A stretch of DNA of 64,000 nt from Pseudomonas fluorescens (GTDB taxonomy: Bacteria > Pseudomonadota > Gammaproteobacteria > Pseudomonadales > Pseudomonadaceae), in contig NZ_CABVHU010000005.1 in NCBI RefSeq assembly GCF_902497855.1, forward strand, positions 310,001 to 374,000, written 5' to 3'. Position numbers and translations under genes: made by a program. This document shows positions 37,596 to 47,270 of this stretch, piece after piece (positions within the stretch are counted from its first letter, which is position 1; the number at the start of each line of letters is the position of its first letter). The notes under the pieces were generated by a model that did no database searches, had not been told where the DNA came from, and saw nothing but the letters and a program-made list of their open reading frames with translations.

Positions 37596-37889
37596 TCAGC
37601 CTTCGATAACAGCGAGGATTTCGCTCTCGCCGATGACCAGCAGGTCTTCGCCGTCGACTTTCACGGTGTTGCTGCCGGAGTACGGGCCGAACACAACCTT
37701 GTCACCCACTTTCACGGCCAGCGCGCGCACTTCACCGTTATCCAGTGCTTTGCCCGGGCCTACAGCGAGGACTTCGCCCTGGTTTGGCTTTTCAGCAGCC
37801 GAACCTGGCAGGACGATACCGCCAGCGGTTTTCTTTTCTTCTTCGCTGCGACGGACGACGACGCGGTCATGCAGAGGACGAAGCTTCAT
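37596..37889 (-). CDS. groES: Co-chaperonin GroES
   Basis: 97 aa. It begins [19 protein letters not shown] and contains the mobile loop ([16 protein letters not shown]) that docks on GroEL and the roof hairpin. First gene of the groESL operon, preceded by a heat-shock-like promoter. Confidence 0.98.
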   Translation of the reverse strand: MKLRPLHDRVVVRRSEEEKKTAGGIVLPGSAAEKPNQGEVLAVGPGKALDNGEVRALAVKVGDKVVFGPYSGSNTVKVDGEDLLVIGESEILAVIEG

Positions 37890-38030
37890 TGTCGATCTCT
37901 CCTAATTGTGGTTTTCATCGGCCGGTGTAGTCCCGGCGGGTTTAACAAATCCGGCGGAGCCGGGTGCGGTTCGGCAAGCGAACCGCGGAAGTCTGTCTGG
38001 CGTAATTGCCAGAAACCTTGCGGTGACAGT

Positions 38031-38061
38031 TACATAAGGGCGGACAAGCCTATTACAAGGG
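38031..38061 (-). promoter_or_regulatory. Candidate sigma-32 promoter of groESL
   Basis: On the minus strand CCCTTGTAA (-35 like CTTGAA) is followed 12 bases later by CCCTTATGTA (-10 like CCCCATNT). It lies about 140 bases before groES, the usual region for the heat-shock promoter. Confidence 0.5.
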
Positions 38062-38133
38062 CGGGGGTCAAAAATTTTTCACGTTGTCGCACCGAAAACG
38101 AACACGGCACCCGAAGGTGCCGTGCTGAAACGA

Positions 38134-38610
38134 TTACTTGGGATCGCGGTGTTCGAACTCGCCTTCGATCACGTCCGGTTCGCGCCCCAGCGGCTGACGT
38201 GGGGCCGGACCGCCACGGGGTTGCAGGTCATCGGCGAACGCACGCTGGCGTATCGCCTGCTCCTCGGCACGCTGGCGCATTTTATTGGCCAGCAGCCGAC
38301 GGGAGATCGGCAGCAACATGATCAGGCCCAGCACGTCAGTGACGAAGCCCGGCAGGATCAACAGGCCGCCGGCCAGGGCCAGCATCAGGCCTTCGAGCAT
38401 GGTCTGGGCCGGCAGCTCGCCGCGGTTCAGGCTTTCACGGGCACGCAGTGCAGTGGCCAGACCGGCGATACGCAGCACGAACACGCCGAACATCGAGCCG
38501 AGAATGACCAGCAGCAGGGCCGGGAAAAACCCGATCGCCCCGCTCACCTTGACGAATACGAACAGCTCCAACACCGGAAACAGTACAAAGAGCAATAAAA
38601 AAGGGCGCAT
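38134..38610 (-). CDS. fxsA: FxsA-family inner-membrane protein
   Basis: 158 aa from MRPFLLLFVLFPVLELFVFV. Two or three hydrophobic segments (residues 2-45 and 75-100) match the FxsA/YtzA family, with the ILPGFVTDVLGLIMLLP motif. A basic and acidic cytoplasmic tail follows. E. coli FxsA suppresses phage T7 exclusion by F plasmid when overproduced; the normal role is unclear. Upstream of groES in the same orientation, as in other pseudomonads. Confidence 0.84.
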   Translation of the reverse strand: MRPFLLLFVLFPVLELFVFVKVSGAIGFFPALLLVILGSMFGVFVLRIAGLATALRARESLNRGELPAQTMLEGLMLALAGGLLILPGFVTDVLGLIMLLPISRRLLANKMRQRAEEQAIRQRAFADDLQPRGGPAPRQPLGREPDVIEGEFEHRDPK

Positions 38611-38676
38611 CAAATGGTTCCTCAACGCAAGAATGCCTTGCCAGTTTCCTCTAGATGACGTCGCCATTGCATGAAT

Positions 38677-39408
38677 TCAAGCGTCGGCCCTTGCATTTTT
38701 CGGCCAATGCTCGGCGTGAGCCAGGAAAACCAGGGCTTCCCGGACTTGTGTCGGCGTATTACATGGCGTCTGGAACGGCAGCCAGTACAGCCCCTGGCCG
38801 ATGCGCAGGTGCATGCCCTCGGTGTCGATACCCGCCAGTTGCGCCGGCTCGGTCTTGGGCAGACCGGCCAGTTCGACGTAGTGGGCGATGGCCTTGGCGT
38901 GATCGGCATTCATGTGCTCGACCATGCTCAGCTCGGTCTTGCCGGCGAACGGGTTGGCCAGGGTCAACTGGTCGACCCAGTGAATAGCGCCGAAACCGCC
39001 GATATAACGGTGACGCACAGGCTTGAGCACCCAGAAATCGAAATCGTGGGCCTTGTGGTAACTCTGCGAATCCGGGAAATAGCGGTAGTAACGGACAGCT
39101 GCAGCTTCGATGGCGGCCTCGTCCTCGAGCTTTTCCGCTTCGGCGAGGTAGGTCAGGCGACCGACGGCTTGCACGTCCTCGGCCCCGCGCTCGCCCACAA
39201 ACAGTGAGCATTTTGGATCTTTTTGCAGGTTATGCGTGTGCTGGGCGATGCGGCTGATCAGGATCAGCGGTCGGCCTTGGTCGTCCAGGCAATACGGGAC
39301 CACGGAACCAAAGGGGAAACCGGGCATCGCCTTGGAATGCGTCGAGAGCACTCCACGGTATTCCTTGAGAAGCAATTCTCGGGCGTTCTTGGCCGCTTCA
39401 ACGCTCAA
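38677..39408 (-). CDS. HugZ-like pyridoxamine 5'-phosphate oxidase-fold protein
   Basis: 243 aa. The N-terminal FMN-binding-type split barrel (GFPFGSVVPYCLDDQGRPLI, about residues 30-50) is followed by a C-terminal DUF2470 domain (VEHMNADHAKAIAHYVELAG). This pairing marks the HugZ/HutZ group, some of which bind or degrade heme. The protein could therefore contribute to heme iron use, but canonical heme uptake genes are not nearby. Confidence 0.82.
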   Translation of the reverse strand: MSVEAAKNARELLLKEYRGVLSTHSKAMPGFPFGSVVPYCLDDQGRPLILISRIAQHTHNLQKDPKCSLFVGERGAEDVQAVGRLTYLAEAEKLEDEAAIEAAAVRYYRYFPDSQSYHKAHDFDFWVLKPVRHRYIGGFGAIHWVDQLTLANPFAGKTELSMVEHMNADHAKAIAHYVELAGLPKTEPAQLAGIDTEGMHLRIGQGLYWLPFQTPCNTPTQVREALVFLAHAEHWPKNARADA

Positions 39409-39571
39409 TTTATGACTCCTTGTAAAGAATCCGTCAAAAAAACGGACAGATATTTGGGATATGTTCGACTACTCTTTCGAGGCAGTTCTCATGTGCAACC
39501 AAGCCGTGTCAGGTGCAGATCGAGAGACCCTTTAGAAGAACACCCTTCTGATCTGCTATTGAGGTATGCGA

Positions 39572-40330
39572 ATGCAACTCACCGACAAAGTAATCATTAT
39601 CACGGGCGGTTGCCAGGGTTTAGGCCGTTCCATGGCCGAGTATTTCGCCGGCCTCGGCGCGAAGCTGGCGCTGGTGGACCTGAACCAGGAAAAACTCGAC
39701 GACACCGTCGTCGCGTGCAGGGCCAAGGGCGTCCAAGCCCGCGCCTACTTGTGCAACGTCGCCAATGAAGAGCAAGTGACGCACATGGTCGCCCAGGTGG
39801 CCGACGACTTTGGTGCGATCCATGGTCTGGTCAACAACGCCGGGATCCTGCGCGACGCTCTGTTGGTCAAGGTCAAGGATGGCGAGATGAGCAAAATGAG
39901 CCTGGCCCAATGGCAGGCGGTGATCGACGTCAACCTGACCGGGGTGTTCCTGTGCACCCGGGAAGTCGCGGCGAAAATGATCGAGCTGAAGAATAGCGGC
40001 ACGATCATCAATATTTCGTCGATCTCCCGCGCCGGCAACGTCGGCCAGACCAACTACTCCGCCGCCAAGGCCGGGGTGGCTGCAGCAACCGTGACCTGGG
40101 CCAAGGAGCTGGCACGCTACGGCATTCGTGTAGCGGGCATTGCGCCGGGCTTTATCGAAACCGAGATGACCTTGAGCATGAAACCGGAAGCGCTGGAGAT
40201 GATGACGTCCGGTATACCGCTCAAGCGCATGGGCAAGCCGGAAGAGATTGCCCATTCGGCGGCGTACATTTTCGAGAACGATTATTACACCGGGCGGATT
40301 CTGGAGCTGGATGGCGGGATGCGGATCTAA
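39572..40330 (+). CDS. FabG-like SDR oxidoreductase
   Basis: 252 aa. Cofactor motif [19 protein letters not shown] motif, and catalytic Ser/Tyr/Lys in [24 protein letters not shown] lies eight bases before the ATG at 39572, which favours it over the ATG at 39566. It probably reduces a 3-oxoacyl thioester or other ketone with NADPH. It stands alone, upstream of a REP doublet. Confidence 0.86.
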   Translation: MQLTDKVIIITGGCQGLGRSMAEYFAGLGAKLALVDLNQEKLDDTVVACRAKGVQARAYLCNVANEEQVTHMVAQVADDFGAIHGLVNNAGILRDALLVKVKDGEMSKMSLAQWQAVIDVNLTGVFLCTREVAAKMIELKNSGTIINISSISRAGNVGQTNYSAAKAGVAAATVTWAKELARYGIRVAGIAPGFIETEMTLSMKPEALEMMTSGIPLKRMGKPEEIAHSAAYIFENDYYTGRILELDGGMRI

Positions 40331-40345
40331 GCACACGCGGAACAA

Positions 40346-40460
40346 CTGTAGGAGCAGCCGGTCGACGCTCGATTGCTCGCGATGAACTTGAAGGCGGCGC
40401 ATTTTTCCAGGATGCACGCGTCATCGTTTACGACCATCGCGAGCAAGCTCGCTCCTACAG
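40346..40460. repeat. REP doublet at SDR/mrp boundary
   Basis: CTGTAGGAGCAGCCGGTCGA (left, degenerate) and CGAGCAAGCTCGCTCCTACAGG (right) face each other between converging genes. The spot coincides with a change of synteny block relative to PAO1 as I recall it. Confidence 0.8.
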
Positions 40461-40478
40461 GGGACCACATTCAGGTCG

Positions 40479-41573
40479 TCAATCGTCGCTGATGGTGATA
40501 TTCGGCATCGCCGGGGATACCGCTTCCTGCAACACAATCCGCGCGCCGACATGGCGGGCCAGTTCCTGGTACACCAGCGCAATCGGGCTGTCCGGCTCGG
40601 CGATCACCGTAGGCTTGCCGCCATCGGCCTGTTCGCGGATAGCCATTGCCAGTGGCAACGAGGCCAACAGTTCGACGCCGTACTGGTTGGCCAGCTTCAC
40701 ACCGCCACCCTCACCGAACAGATGCTCGGCATGTCCGCAGTTGGAGCAGATGTGCACGGCCATGTTTTCCACCACGCCCAGCACCGGGATGTTGACCTTG
40801 CGGAACATCTCCACACCCTTGCGCGCGTCCAGCAGTGCCAGGTCCTGCGGCGTGGTCACGATCACGGCACCGGCCACCGGGACTTTCTGCGCCAGGGTCA
40901 GCTGGATGTCACCGGTGCCTGGCGGCATGTCGATGACCAGGTAATCCAGGTCGCCCCAGGCCGTTTGAGTGACCAGTTGCAACAGCGCACCGGAGACCAT
41001 CGGCCCGCGCCAGACCATCGGCGTGTTGTCGTCGGTCAGGAACGCCATGGACATCACTTCGACGCCATGGGACTCGATCGGCACGAACCATTTCTGATCC
41101 TTGACCTTCGGTCGGGTACCTTCGGGGATACCGAACATGATGCCCTGGCTCGGACCGTAGATGTCCGCGTCGAGAATCCCGACCTTTGCGCCTTCGCGGG
41201 CCAGTGCCAGGGCCAGGTTGGCGGCGGTGGTGGATTTGCCCACACCGCCCTTGCCCGACGCCACGGCCACCACGTTCTTGACGTTGGCCAGGCCCGGAAT
41301 CTGTGCCTGGGCCTTGTGCGCAGCGATTACGCTGGTGATCTCGACGCGAGCGCCGGTCACGCCGTCGAGGCCTTCGATGGCCATTTGCAGCATTTGCGCC
41401 CAGCCACTTTTGAACAGCCCGGCGGCGTAACCCAGTTCGAGCTGGACACTGACGCGCTCGCCCTGGATGTCGATGCTGCGTACGCACCCGGCGCTGACCG
41501 GGTCCTGGTTCAGGTAAGGGTCGGTGTATTGGCGAAGGACGGCTTCCACCGCTGCGCGATTGACGGCGCTCAT
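40479..41573 (-). CDS. apbC: Mrp/ApbC iron-sulfur cluster carrier ATPase
   Basis: 364 aa. An N-terminal DUF59 domain (about 1-80) precedes the P-loop with the deviant Walker A (ASGKGGVGKSTTAANLALAL). The metal-binding CSNCG near the C-terminal third is the usual Fe-S site of Mrp proteins. It carries [4Fe-4S] clusters to apo-enzymes in the cytoplasm. Divergent from metG, a conserved Pseudomonas pairing. Confidence 0.92.
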   Translation of the reverse strand: MSAVNRAAVEAVLRQYTDPYLNQDPVSAGCVRSIDIQGERVSVQLELGYAAGLFKSGWAQMLQMAIEGLDGVTGARVEITSVIAAHKAQAQIPGLANVKNVVAVASGKGGVGKSTTAANLALALAREGAKVGILDADIYGPSQGIMFGIPEGTRPKVKDQKWFVPIESHGVEVMSMAFLTDDNTPMVWRGPMVSGALLQLVTQTAWGDLDYLVIDMPPGTGDIQLTLAQKVPVAGAVIVTTPQDLALLDARKGVEMFRKVNIPVLGVVENMAVHICSNCGHAEHLFGEGGGVKLANQYGVELLASLPLAMAIREQADGGKPTVIAEPDSPIALVYQELARHVGARIVLQEAVSPAMPNITISDD

Positions 41574-41694
41574 GGGCAACTCCGATAGCAAGACTGGAAA
41601 ATCAGGCGGGTATCGTACCTGTTCTGATCGTCTGGCGGGATGCCCAAACAGTCGCGATATTTGTGGGGGCCCGGCAAACCGGCGAAGGCGGCCT

Positions 41695-41827
41695 TGTAGG
41701 AGCGAGCTTGCTCGCGATGGACTAAAGAGCGCCGCGTTTAACCAGTAAACACGCGTTATCGTTAACGACCATCGCGAGCAAGCTCGCTCCTACAAGGCCG
41801 CCTTCGCCGGCAAGCCTGGCTCCTACA
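41695..41827. repeat. REP triplet between mrp and metG
   Basis: One forward half (TGTAGGAGCGAGCTTGCTCGCG) and two reverse halves (CGCGAGCAAGCTCGCTCCTACA and GCAAGCCTGGCTCCTACA) lie in the divergent spacer. Promoters of metG must lie downstream of them. Confidence 0.85.
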
Positions 41828-41910
41828 AGATGAAACAGGCGCACGGGGTGAAAAATATCCGCCAGCGCTTTATAGTGGCCGACCTCCGTTTCATCAAGTA
41901 GCCGAGCCCC

Positions 41911-43962
41911 ATGTCCGAGCCACGCAAGATCCTCGTCACCAGCGCCCTGCCCTATGCCAATGGTTCGATCCATCTTGGCCACATGCTGGAATACATCCAG
42001 ACCGATATGTGGGTGCGTTTCCAGAAGCACCGCGGCAATCAATGCATTTATGTCTGCGCCGACGACGCCCACGGTTCGGCCATCATGCTGCGCGCGGAAA
42101 AGGAAGGCATCACCCCGGAACAACTGATCGCCAACGTCCAGGCTGAACACAGCGCCGACTTTGCCGAGTTCCTGGTGGACTTCGACAATTTCCACTCCAC
42201 TCACGCCGAAGAAAACCGTGAGCTGTCGAGCCAGGTCTACCTGAAGCTGCGCGACGCCGGGCACATCGCCACGCGCTCGATCACGCAGTACTTCGACCCG
42301 GAAAAGAAAATGTTCCTGGCCGACCGCTTCATCAAGGGCACCTGCCCGAAATGCGGCACCGAAGACCAGTACGGCGACAACTGCGAAAAATGCGGCGCGA
42401 CCTACGCACCGACCGACCTGAAGGATCCGAAGTCGGCCATCTCTGGCGCCACGCCGGTGCTCAAGGACTCCCAGCACTTCTTCTTCAAGCTGCCGGATTT
42501 CCAGGAAATGCTGCAGGCCTGGACCCGCAGCGGCACCCTGCAGGAAGCCGTGGCCAACAAGATCGCCGAATGGCTCGATGCCGGCCTGCAACAGTGGGAC
42601 ATTTCCCGTGATGCGCCGTACTTCGGTTTCGAGATCCCCGACGAGCCGGGCAAGTACTTCTATGTCTGGCTGGACGCGCCGATCGGCTACATGGCCAGCT
42701 TCAAGAACCTGTGCGACCGCAAGCCCGAACTGGACTTCGATGCGTTCTGGGGCAAAGACTCCACCGCCGAGCTGTACCACTTCATCGGCAAGGACATCGT
42801 CAATTTCCACGCGCTGTTCTGGCCCGCCATGCTCGAAGGCGCCGGGTTCCGCAAACCGACCGGGATCAACGTGCACGGCTACCTGACGGTCAACGGTCAG
42901 AAAATGTCCAAGTCCCGTGGCACCTTCATCAAGGCCCGGACCTACCTGGATCACCTGTCGCCGGAATACCTGCGTTACTACTACGCGGCCAAGCTCGGCC
43001 GTGGCGTCGACGACCTGGACCTGAACCTCGAAGACTTCGTGCAGAAGGTCAACTCCGACCTGGTCGGCAAGGTCGTCAACATTGCCAGCCGTTGCGCCGG
43101 TTTCATCCACAAAGGCAATGCCGGCGTGCTGGTGGAGGGCAATGCCGCGCCGGAACTGACCGAAGCGTTCCTCGCCGCTGCGCCGAGCATCTGCGACGCC
43201 TATGAGGCTCGCGACTTTGCCCGTGCCATGCGCGAAATCATGGGCCTGGCCGACCGCGCCAACGCCTGGATCGCCGACAAGGCACCGTGGTCGCTGAACA
43301 AACAGGAAGGCAAGCAGGAAGAAGTCCAGGCCATCTGCGCACTGGGCATCAACCTGTTCCGCCAACTGGTGATCTTCCTCAAGCCGGTATTGCCGCTGCT
43401 GGCCGCCGATGCCGAGGCGTTCCTGAACGTCGCGCCACTGACCTGGAACGACCACGCCACCTTGCTCAGCAACCATCAGCTGAACGAATTCAAGCCGTTG
43501 ATGACCCGTATCGACCCGGTAAAAGTGCAAGCCATGACCGATGCTTCGAAAGAAGACCTGACCGCCAGCCAGACCGATACCGGCGATGCCGCGCCTGCCG
43601 GCAACGGCGAGCTGGCCAAGGACCCGCTGTCGCCGGAGATCGAGTTCGACGCCTTTGCCGCGATCGACCTGCGCGTCGCCCTGATCGTCAAGGCCGAACA
43701 CGTGGAAGGTGCCGACAAACTGCTGCGCCTGACCCTGGACATCGGTGACGAACAGCGCAACGTGTTTTCCGGGATCAAGAGCGCTTACCCGGATCCGTCC
43801 AAGCTGGATGGTCGCCTGACCATGATGATCGCCAACCTCAAGCCACGGAAAATGAAATTCGGCATCTCCGAAGGCATGGTGATGGCCGCCGGCCCCGGTG
43901 GGGAAGAAATCTACCTGCTCAGCCCCGACAGTGGCGCCAAGCCAGGTCAGCGCATCAAGTAA
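41911..43962 (+). CDS. metG: Methionyl-tRNA synthetase
   Basis: 683 aa. HIGH motif as HLGH in [18 protein letters not shown] in [13 protein letters not shown], and a zinc knuckle CPKCG...CEKCG near residue 145-160. A C-terminal tRNA-binding (EMAP-like) domain ([20 protein letters not shown]) aids dimerisation. It charges tRNA-Met in the cytoplasm. Confidence 0.97.
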   Translation: MSEPRKILVTSALPYANGSIHLGHMLEYIQTDMWVRFQKHRGNQCIYVCADDAHGSAIMLRAEKEGITPEQLIANVQAEHSADFAEFLVDFDNFHSTHAEENRELSSQVYLKLRDAGHIATRSITQYFDPEKKMFLADRFIKGTCPKCGTEDQYGDNCEKCGATYAPTDLKDPKSAISGATPVLKDSQHFFFKLPDFQEMLQAWTRSGTLQEAVANKIAEWLDAGLQQWDISRDAPYFGFEIPDEPGKYFYVWLDAPIGYMASFKNLCDRKPELDFDAFWGKDSTAELYHFIGKDIVNFHALFWPAMLEGAGFRKPTGINVHGYLTVNGQKMSKSRGTFIKARTYLDHLSPEYLRYYYAAKLGRGVDDLDLNLEDFVQKVNSDLVGKVVNIASRCAGFIHKGNAGVLVEGNAAPELTEAFLAAAPSICDAYEARDFARAMREIMGLADRANAWIADKAPWSLNKQEGKQEEVQAICALGINLFRQLVIFLKPVLPLLAADAEAFLNVAPLTWNDHATLLSNHQLNEFKPLMTRIDPVKVQAMTDASKEDLTASQTDTGDAAPAGNGELAKDPLSPEIEFDAFAAIDLRVALIVKAEHVEGADKLLRLTLDIGDEQRNVFSGIKSAYPDPSKLDGRLTMMIANLKPRKMKFGISEGMVMAAGPGGEEIYLLSPDSGAKPGQRIK

Positions 43963-44106
43963 GGTTCTGCGGTAAATCGATCCCACAGTCGTGCCTGGCG
44001 CGCCTGTGGGATTTTCATGTCTGGCCCACCCTCCGTCCTTGCCGGATAATGCCTAACCTAGTTAGACAGCCTCCATTGGAAAGCCCCCGTTCTTGCCGGC
44101 ACGATC

Positions 44107-44676
44107 ATGACCGAGATACTGCTTACGCTTATCAGCGCTGCCCTGATCAACAACCTCGTGTTGCACTGGCCCCTGGGCGTCGATCCACTGCTGGGCACCG
44201 AACGCCGCCAGGTCCATGCGCTGGGTCTGGCGACGACGTGCCTGATGCTGATCGTCGGCATGCTCAGCCATGCGTTCTACCACTGGCTGCTGATACCGCT
44301 GGAGCTGATGCCGCTGCGGCTGTTTGTATTTCTCCCACTGAGCGTGCTGTTGATCGCGCCAATGTTGAAGCTGCTGGCGCGGTTGTTTGCGAAGCTTTCG
44401 TTCGAAGGCCTCTGGCCGCTGTTGCTGAGCAACGCCGGCGTGCTCGGCCTGGCGCTGATCAATGTTCAGAACGACAAGGGATTCTTTCACGCCACGGCCA
44501 TGAGCCTGGGCGCCGGGCTGGGTTTCTGGCTGGTACTGGGCCTGTTCAGCGACTTGCGCCAGCGCACACTCGATAACGATATCCCCCTGCCCTTTCGCGG
44601 CCTGCCGATCGACCTGATCGGCGCCGGCCTGATCGCAGTGGCTTTTCTCGGATTCAGCGGACTGATCAAAACATGA
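44107..44676 (+). CDS. rnfA: Rnf complex subunit A, divergent (cluster cysteines absent)
   Basis: 189 aa with six predicted helices, aligning along its length with E. coli RsxA ([40 protein letters not shown]). In typical RnfA, one Cys in each half (within LGLCPF and TTNCAVLG) helps hold an intramembrane [2Fe-2S] cluster. Here the matching positions are Asp26 (PLGVDPLLG) and Ala110 (LLSNAGVLG). First gene of rnfABDGE; the stop overlaps the rnfB start. Confidence 0.86.
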   Translation: MTEILLTLISAALINNLVLHWPLGVDPLLGTERRQVHALGLATTCLMLIVGMLSHAFYHWLLIPLELMPLRLFVFLPLSVLLIAPMLKLLARLFAKLSFEGLWPLLLSNAGVLGLALINVQNDKGFFHATAMSLGAGLGFWLVLGLFSDLRQRTLDNDIPLPFRGLPIDLIGAGLIAVAFLGFSGLIKT

Positions 44677-45683
44677 GTCTGATTCAACGCATCGACGCCC
44701 TCCTGCCGCAGACACAATGCGGCAAGTGCGGCCATCCTGGATGCAAGCCCTACGCCGAAGGCATCGCCAGCGGCGAGCCAATCAACAAGTGCCCGCCGGG
44801 CGGCAGCGAAACCATCGCGGCCCTGGCTGAACTGCTGAAGGTGCCGGTGCTGGAGCTGGACGTCAGTCGTGGATCGGCGCCGGCCCAGATCGCCTATATC
44901 CGCGAGGCCGAGTGCATCGGTTGCACCAAATGCATCCAGGCGTGCCCGGTGGATGCCATCGTCGGCGCAGCGAAACTGATGCACACGGTCATTGTCGATG
45001 AATGCACCGGCTGCGACCTCTGTGTAGCACCCTGCCCGGTGGATTGCATCGAGATGCGACCGCTGCCGCTGGCAACGGTTGTGCCGGTGGTCGGCGGCCT
45101 GGCGTTCAGCCTTGAACAGCAACAGGCTCGCGCCGCCAAACGCGATCATGCGCGGCGCCGGTTCGAACAGCGCAACGCCCGCCTGCAGCGTGAAGAACAG
45201 CACAAACTCGCCGAGCGCCACGCCCGGGCGCAACGGACCGTGCCGCAGCACAGTGACGTGACGCTCGACCCGGTGCAGGCAGCCCTTGAACGCGTCCGCG
45301 CGCAAAAGGCCGCCACTGCCGATGCGGCACTGAAGAAGGCGAAGATCGATCTGGCGATGAGCCGCGCGCAACTGAACAAATCGCTCAAGGCGTTCGGGCA
45401 CCCGCCGACGTTCGAACAACAGTCGCAGCTGATCGTGTTGCAACAGCAGTTCGAGGCCGCCGAGCAAGCCTTGGCGAAACTGGAAAGCAGTGCTCCACCC
45501 GCCCCGACGCCCGTGGCCCCGGCGAACACTGCGCAGCTGAATCGGGCGAAGATCCAATTGGCCATGCGCCGCGCCGAACTCAAGAAAGCCCAAGCCAGTG
45601 ACGCACCGGCCGAGCATATTGCAGCGTTGGAGCGCGCGGTCACTGAAGCCGAGCAGCAGGTGGATGCCCATGCCACTGCCTGA
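44673..45683 (+). CDS. rnfB: Rnf complex subunit B, anchorless, with RnfC-like C-terminal tail
   Basis: 336 aa. It starts directly at the Fe-S domain ([20 protein letters not shown]), missing the roughly 28-residue membrane anchor of usual RnfB. Cysteines 16, 19, 24 and 40 suit one [4Fe-4S]; two ferredoxin motifs follow (C81/84/87/91 and C111/114/117/121). From about residue 150 a long Ala/Lys/Gln coiled tail with repeated units ([17 protein letters not shown] and [17 protein letters not shown]) resembles the tail of RnfC rather than RnfB, which normally ends near 190. It overlaps rnfA and rnfD. Confidence 0.86.
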   Translation: MSLIQRIDALLPQTQCGKCGHPGCKPYAEGIASGEPINKCPPGGSETIAALAELLKVPVLELDVSRGSAPAQIAYIREAECIGCTKCIQACPVDAIVGAAKLMHTVIVDECTGCDLCVAPCPVDCIEMRPLPLATVVPVVGGLAFSLEQQQARAAKRDHARRRFEQRNARLQREEQHKLAERHARAQRTVPQHSDVTLDPVQAALERVRAQKAATADAALKKAKIDLAMSRAQLNKSLKAFGHPPTFEQQSQLIVLQQQFEAAEQALAKLESSAPPAPTPVAPANTAQLNRAKIQLAMRRAELKKAQASDAPAEHIAALERAVTEAEQQVDAHATA

Positions 45684-46662
45684 ATCGGCCGACGAACGCC
45701 TTCAGCAGGCCATGAGGCAGGTGTTGCTGGCCACGGTGCCGGGGATGCTGGTGTTGTTCTGGTGGTATGGCTGGGGCGTGTTGATCAACCTGATACTGGC
45801 GGCTGTGACTGCACTGGCGGTTGAAGCGCTGGTGTTGCAGCTGCGCAAGCGCCCCGTCAAACCGACGTTGAGCGACGGCAGCGCGCTGGTCAGTGCGACG
45901 CTGCTGGCAATGGCTTTGCCGCCTTATTGCCCGTGGTGGCTGACGGTCAGTGCCGCAGCTTTTGCGCTGTTGTTTGGCAAGCACCTGTATGGCGGCGTCG
46001 GCAAGAACCCGTTCAACCCGGCCATGCTCGGTTTTGCCCTGGTACTGGTGGCCTTTCCCCAGCAGATGACCCACTGGCCATCATCCCATGGCATGGACCT
46101 GCTCGGCGGCTTGCGGCAGGTGTTCGGTTTCAGTCTTGGCCAGACGCCGGATGCCTGGGCCCAGGCCACGGCACTGGACAGCCTGCGGATCAATAAAAGC
46201 CTGACCATGGACGAACTGTTCGCCGACAACCCGGCATTCGGCCAGTTCGGCGGACGCGGCATGGAATGGGTCAACCTGGCCTTTTTGGCCGGTGGCCTAT
46301 TTCTCCTGCAACGGCGGGTGTTCAGCTGGCACGCGCCGGTCGGCATGCTGGCCAGCCTGTTCGTGATCAGCCTGCTGTGCTGGAATGGCACCGGCTCCGA
46401 CTCCCATGGTTCGCCGCTGTTTCATCTGCTCACTGGCGCGAGCATGCTGGGTGCATTCTTCATTGTCACCGAACCGGTGTCCGGTGCCAAAAGCCCCCGT
46501 GCCCGGCTGCTGTTCGGCGCGGGCGTGGGGCTGCTGACGTATGTGCTTCGCACGTGGGGCGGCTATCCGGACGGCATGGCCTTTGCTGTGTTGCTGATGA
46601 ACCTGTGCGTACCGGCGCTGGAGCGGATGGCCGCGTCCAGGCAGGAGCGGGTTGAGCCATGA
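45670..46662 (+). CDS. rnfD: Rnf complex subunit D
   Basis: 330 aa, multi-pass membrane protein. Quinone/flavin-family segments are recognisable ([28 protein letters not shown]-like [28 protein letters not shown]). The covalent FMN site is normally SGAT; here the aligned stretch is AQATALD with Thr167 retained but the Ser-Gly altered. CAGGTGG lies six bases before the ATG at 45670, which I prefer to the ATG at 45664. It directly follows rnfB, where rnfC would be expected. Confidence 0.85.
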   Translation: MPLPESADERLQQAMRQVLLATVPGMLVLFWWYGWGVLINLILAAVTALAVEALVLQLRKRPVKPTLSDGSALVSATLLAMALPPYCPWWLTVSAAAFALLFGKHLYGGVGKNPFNPAMLGFALVLVAFPQQMTHWPSSHGMDLLGGLRQVFGFSLGQTPDAWAQATALDSLRINKSLTMDELFADNPAFGQFGGRGMEWVNLAFLAGGLFLLQRRVFSWHAPVGMLASLFVISLLCWNGTGSDSHGSPLFHLLTGASMLGAFFIVTEPVSGAKSPRARLLFGAGVGLLTYVLRTWGGYPDGMAFAVLLMNLCVPALERMAASRQERVEP

Positions 46663-47270
46663 GCCGAGCGTCGAGTGTGGTGATCCTGGTGTTGCTGGCG
46701 GGCCTGGGGATAGGCGCGACCTACCTCGTGCAGCACACCAGTACGCCACGCATTGCGGCTGAACAGCGCCTGATCGACAGTCGAAACCTGCTCGACCTGC
46801 TGCCCCCTGACAGTTATGACAATCAGCCGCTCGAACACCCCCTCAGCCTTGCACGAACAGGCTTGCCTGAAAGCATGCTGGTGGGTGGCTACCGGGCGAC
46901 CAAGGCCGGTCAACCCAGCGCCGTATTGCTGCGCAGCCAGACCCTGGGCTATGCAGGCTCAATCGAGCTACTGATCGCCATCGGCGCAAATGGCCAGTTG
47001 TTGGGCGTCAAAACCCTCAAGCAATCGGAAACCCCGGGGCTGGGCGGCAGGATTGCCGACTGGCCCAACGCCTGGCTCCAAGTCTTTGCCGGCAAATCCA
47101 GTGTGGAACCGGGCGATGCGGGCTGGGCCCTGAAAAAAGATCAGGGGACGTTCGATCAGATCGCTGGCGCGACCATCACTTCAAGAGCGGTGATCAACGC
47201 CATTCATGACGCATTGCGCTACTTTGATCAACACTCGCAACAGCTGATCGGGAGTAGCGCCCATGAATAA
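46659..47270 (+). CDS. rnfG: Rnf complex subunit G (FMN-binding)
   Basis: 203 aa. One N-terminal membrane helix (SVVILVLLAGLGIGATYLV) and a periplasmic FMN-binding domain. The flavin attachment motif AGATITSRAVINAI is intact, with Thr as the likely covalent site. It overlaps rnfD and rnfE by a few bases. Confidence 0.9.
   Translation: MSRASSVVILVLLAGLGIGATYLVQHTSTPRIAAEQRLIDSRNLLDLLPPDSYDNQPLEHPLSLARTGLPESMLVGGYRATKAGQPSAVLLRSQTLGYAGSIELLIAIGANGQLLGVKTLKQSETPGLGGRIADWPNAWLQVFAGKSSVEPGDAGWALKKDQGTFDQIAGATITSRAVINAIHDALRYFDQHSQQLIGSSAHE

Noticed and set aside
38079..38086. TTTTTCAC upstream of groES as a third ColR box
   Set aside because: It lacks the TGAC half at the correct spacing that the other two sites share.
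41722..43986. 754-codon minus-strand open frame
   Set aside because: It is the exact antisense of metG, a common artefact in high-GC Pseudomonas genes.
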